In this document: piece by piece, positions 6,565 through 8,381 of the stretch | How the letters are laid out: each line of letters begins with the position of its first letter | Position numbering within the stretch: position 1 is the stretch's first letter | Assembly (NCBI GenBank): GCA_028821635.1 | Contig: JAPPDO010000179.1 | Coordinates: 1 to 8,381, forward strand | Direction of reading: 5' to 3' | Length of the DNA stretch: 8,381 bases | Origin: Ekhidna sp. | GTDB taxonomy: Bacteria; Bacteroidota; Bacteroidia; Cytophagales; Cyclobacteriaceae | Position numbers and translations under genes: made by a program | Notes under the pieces: model-generated | Seen by the model: only the letters and a program-made list of their open reading frames with translations | The model's database searches: none | Told to the model about the DNA's origin: nothing

Positions 6565-6887
6565 ACCTTTGCAATAAAGTTTTCCAAAAGGTTTAACTGT
6601 CGTATCGTCAGAGGCATGAGCTAGAAATCAAGTTCCCCTTACGCAAGTTTTAATGATGCCATCCCTTTCCCTAATTATCACCTTTCTGTGATTCATTAGC
6701 GGTTGGCTTCGTTTAAAAAAGATGTCAGCCCAGCCAGAAGAAATCCGTAATTTTTAGAATTTGTGAATAATCAAATAAATTTTAGCCAGAGCCTTGAAGC
6801 CAGTTAATTTTTAATAATTTAACTCTGTCTATAAATACAGATAACTTGAAAGTACAACTGCACCCACACTTTTAAATTTTGAAGTTT
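6565..6887. other. AT-rich non-coding stretch between the restriction-modification remnant and the M28 peptidase
   Basis: There is no supportable ORF in either direction. The stretch holds one copy of the diverged repeated motif (6618-6658) and, further right, a small TCTGT/ACAGA hairpin (6824-6841). The peptidase promoter should lie here. TAAATTTT (6873-6880) resembles the Bacteroidetes -7 box but is only 8 bases before the ATG at 6888, so it is a doubtful candidate. No further piece of the restriction-modification protein was recognised in the three plus-strand frames. Confidence 0.5.
6618..6658. repeat. diverged non-coding motif, copy A
   Basis: It aligns without gaps to 8174-8214 at a constant offset of 1556 bases, with 29 of 41 positions identical. 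Eight of the 12 differences are transitions. Both copies have the same orientation. GGCAT (6613-6617) and ATGCC (6656-6660) flank this copy as a 5-bp inverted repeat. About 38 bases further right is TAGCGGT (6697-6703), matched by CAGCGGT after copy B. Confidence 0.45.
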
Positions 6888-7884
6888 ATGAAATATGTTC
6901 TATTTTTAGGAGCCTTTTTCTATCTATATACCAATTCTTACAGTCAGGTTACCAAGACGTATATGAGCGAGGTTATCTCCAAAGGTACAAATCAAAAAAG
7001 GTTTAAAACAATAAAAAAGTTTTTACTTTCCAACCCGGATGTTATTCCGAAATACAGGCAGGAGCAGATAGATTGATTGGGTTTGTATAAGAATATTATT
7101 GTAACTATTCCCGGGAAAAGAGACTCAACTATTTACGTGACTTGTCACTATGACAAGATAGACACCAATATTCTTTCTTTTGTCAACTTACTGATAAACG
7201 GATATCTTGATTATTTGTTAGCCCCCACTTACTTAACTTCAGGTAAATATGATAATGGAACGGGAGTTTTCTTATCCTTGAGGCTTATGGATAAATTACT
7301 AAAAAGAGAGAATAAATACAGCTATGTCTTTCTTTTCACGGGGCTTGAAGAATATGGCTTAAGAGGAGCGAGGACTCATGTCTCAAAGTTGAACCTTGAA
7401 GAGTACTCAAAAATAAAATACGTGATAAATATTGACATGGTTGGGTCTAAAGAGAATATTAATTCAATCGGTGTTTCTGCGGATGTATCTGATAAACTTT
7501 TGCTCAGCCATTTAAGAGGTATTGCTGCCAACAATGGACTTTCTTTGTATGAGGAAGAAATTAAGAAATCAGGAGGGTCAGGTGATTTCGATGCCTTTAT
7601 GGGGACATCCTTTGGAAAAGAATTTAGCAGAAGTATTAATATGAATCTTATTAGTGCTTTTTTACCACAAAAAAGCTATTTTTACTAAAAAGAAGAAAGC
7701 AGTTAAGCTCATTAGTTTTACAGACAAATTTAAGTTCGGAGCCGCTGATTATATCTCATTAGTCTCTCCCGTCTCATTTGGAAAAATTCATAGTTTCAAA
7801 GATAGAGAGCATCGGGTGAGTTTTGAGCATCTTAATAATTACTATGTTACCATCAGCGAACTAATCGAAAAGATAGAAAAGTGA
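6888..7884 (+). pseudogene. secreted M28-family metallopeptidase, interrupted by TGA and a frameshift
   Basis: From the ATG at 6888 a signal peptide (MKYVLFLGAFFYLYTNSYSQ) precedes a peptidase interrupted at codon 63 by TGA (7074-7076). The same frame continues LGLYKNIIVTIPGK and carries the M28 zinc and catalytic residues: H87 and D89 in TCHYDKID, D122 in KYDNGTGV, E154/E155 in GLEEYGLRG, and D183 in INIDMVG. After SGGSGDFDAF the frame ends at TAA just past 7684. The +1 frame continues TKKKKAVKLISFTDKFKFGA and supplies the last expected histidine in GKIHSFKD (about 7789), ending at TGA 7882-7884. One extra T in the run 7679-7683 would explain the shift, though its exact place is uncertain. 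M28 enzymes are usually aminopeptidases or related zinc hydrolases; this one would have acted outside the cytoplasm. The restored length is about 331 residues. A TTG at 6879 is a less likely start. Confidence 0.82.
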
Positions 7885-8018
7885 ACTTTCCGGATTTACT
7901 GCAAAGAGAATATCTATCAGAAGGGATTGCGATCATTATTGCTTTAATGCTCTTAGAATCTCCTATTCATGGACTTAGTCTACAAATTATAAGTAGTTTT
8001 TTATCATTTCATGATTAG
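7881..8018 (+). CDS. small ORF overlapping the peptidase stop (GTGA), hypothetical
   Basis: A 45-codon frame begins GTG at 7881, overlapping the TGA of the peptidase as GTGA, and ends at TAG 8016-8018. The product starts MNFPDLLQREYLSEG and has a hydrophobic stretch (EGIAIIIALMLLESPI) that could be one membrane segment. The overlap would suit translational coupling. However, the upstream gene is broken, no family was recognised, and an ORF of this length is expected by chance in such sequence. It could also be the fragment of a longer lost gene. Confidence 0.2.
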   Translation: MNFPDLLQREYLSEGIAIIIALMLLESPIHGLSLQIISSFLSFHD

Positions 8019-8173
8019 TATAAGCATAACCTTTCGGACATGAAGCGTATTCGGACGACCTTCAACTTCCTTTCTCAATTCTTAATATTTCCCCCCAAAT
8101 CCCTAGTTTTAAAGATATAAGAGTTTTGCACATAAAGAGTTAAAAAAAGCTGAAATTTTGTAACTCGTGCCAA

Positions 8174-8214
8174 GAACTATAAAGCTAATTCCTCCTATAC
8201 CAGCTTTAGTGATG
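8174..8214. repeat. diverged non-coding motif, copy B
   Basis: This is the second copy of the motif seen at 6618-6658 (29/41 identical, ungapped, same orientation). Within it, AAAGCT (8181-8186) and AGCTTT (8202-8207) form a 6-bp inverted repeat with a 15-base loop; the equivalent bases of copy A do not pair well. It lies about 290 bases after the end of the M28 pseudogene. Confidence 0.45.
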
Positions 8215-8240
8215 TGCCCTCAACGCCAAAATTCGTATTG

Positions 8241-8286
8241 GACCGCAGGTGAACTAGATTGATTTTGCCCGCCTCAGCGGTCTAGT
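8241..8286. repeat. two interleaved inverted repeats (pseudoknot-like order)
   Basis: GACCGC (8241-8246) pairs with GCGGTC (8277-8282), and ACTAGA (8253-8258) pairs with TCTAGT (8281-8286). The order is A-B-A'-B', with A' and B' overlapping by two bases. The stems could form an H-type pseudoknot in RNA after trimming, or act as alternatives. Each stem is only 6 bp, so chance is possible. Confidence 0.3.
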
Positions 8287-8354
8287 AGATTTTTTCCAAC
8301 GTGGATACAGTTTGCTTCTTTTCTTTTTATTAATCATTGTGGAACGTTAAAAAA

Positions 8355-8381
8355 ATGAAGAACATCTTAGAGAATGCTAAT
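8355..8381 (+). CDS. possible start of a gene running off the right edge
   Basis: An ATG at 8355 after an A-rich run (GTTAAAAAAATG) opens a frame of nine codons (MKNILENAN) to the window end without a stop. The A-rich context before ATG resembles translation starts of Bacteroidetes genes. Nine codons are too few to assign a family, and the frame may close just outside the window. Confidence 0.25.

Larger units (their letters stand above)
8019..8354. other. non-coding stretch with repeated motif copy B and a structured segment
   Basis: No gene is supportable on either strand; the longest frames are about 25-30 codons and match nothing known to me. The stretch contains motif copy B (8174-8214) and the interleaved inverted repeats at 8241-8286. 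A T-rich tract (8311-8330, starting TTTG) lies just before the possible start at 8355 and could be part of a promoter, but no matching -7 box was found. Confidence 0.45.

Noticed and set aside
6589..6710. Integron attC site
   Set aside because: GTTTAAC fits one core-site consensus and the motif repeats after the next gene, but no matching GTTRRRY core or long imperfect palindrome could be found. No integrase is present in the window.
7074..7076. Selenocysteine or reassigned TGA in the peptidase
   Set aside because: The position is not a catalytic site, no selenocysteine-insertion hairpin was recognised, and other genes here use TGA as a normal stop. A second break downstream points to simple gene decay.
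8040..8120. Short plus-strand ORF starting MKRIRTTFNF
   Set aside because: It is only about 27 codons with no recognised family or coupling to a neighbour, and is expected by chance in AT-rich DNA.
1..8381. CRISPR arrays, tRNA/rRNA genes, insertion sequences with terminal repeats
   Set aside because: No regularly spaced repeats, cloverleaf-like segments, rRNA signatures, transposase motifs or paired terminal inverted repeats were seen in a manual reading of both strands.

Overview
The window reads as a piece of a Bacteroidetes (Bacteroidota) chromosome. The evidence is a type IX secretion (Por) C-terminal sorting domain at the left edge, housekeeping proteins that resemble Bacteroidetes versions of their families, and few recognisable Shine-Dalgarno sites. 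No genus can be named from the sequence alone.

Layout. Positions 1-326 (+) are the GC-rich 3' end of a large secreted or surface protein: part of a HYR/Ig-like repeat followed by the sorting domain. It converges on a four-gene minus-strand block, read from right to left: mannose-6-phosphate isomerase (manA, 5190-4222), octanoyltransferase (lipB, 4218-3478), a PolB-like 3'-5' exonuclease (3341-2619) and RNase R (rnr, 2617-443). manA and lipB are 3 bases apart, and the exonuclease and rnr are 1 base apart. A 136-base gap separates the two pairs. lipB starts at GTG and the exonuclease at TTG. Diverging from manA across only 12 bases is a plus-strand pair: a YraN/UPF0102 nuclease-fold protein (5203-5544) and phosphoribosylglycinamide formyltransferase (purN, 5559-6143).

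From about 6144 to the right edge the sequence becomes AT-rich and contains broken genes. Positions 6207-6564 are the decayed 5' end of an Eco57I-like (type IIG) restriction-modification gene. Its N-terminal PD-(D/E)XK nuclease region is readable only by switching through three frames, with a stop codon and an apparent internal deletion. Positions 6888-7884 are a secreted M28-family metallopeptidase interrupted by one in-frame TGA and one frameshift. Two diverged copies of a roughly 41-base non-coding motif (6618-6658 and 8174-8214, 29/41 identical, same orientation) bracket the peptidase. This looks like an eroding accessory island beside a core-gene block.

The intact genes serve sugar-phosphate metabolism, lipoate attachment, nucleic-acid turnover and purine synthesis. 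They do not form one obvious pathway. I see no intact mobile element, CRISPR array, tRNA or rRNA. The most interesting material is the island: the restriction-modification remnant, the broken peptidase and the repeated non-coding motif around it.
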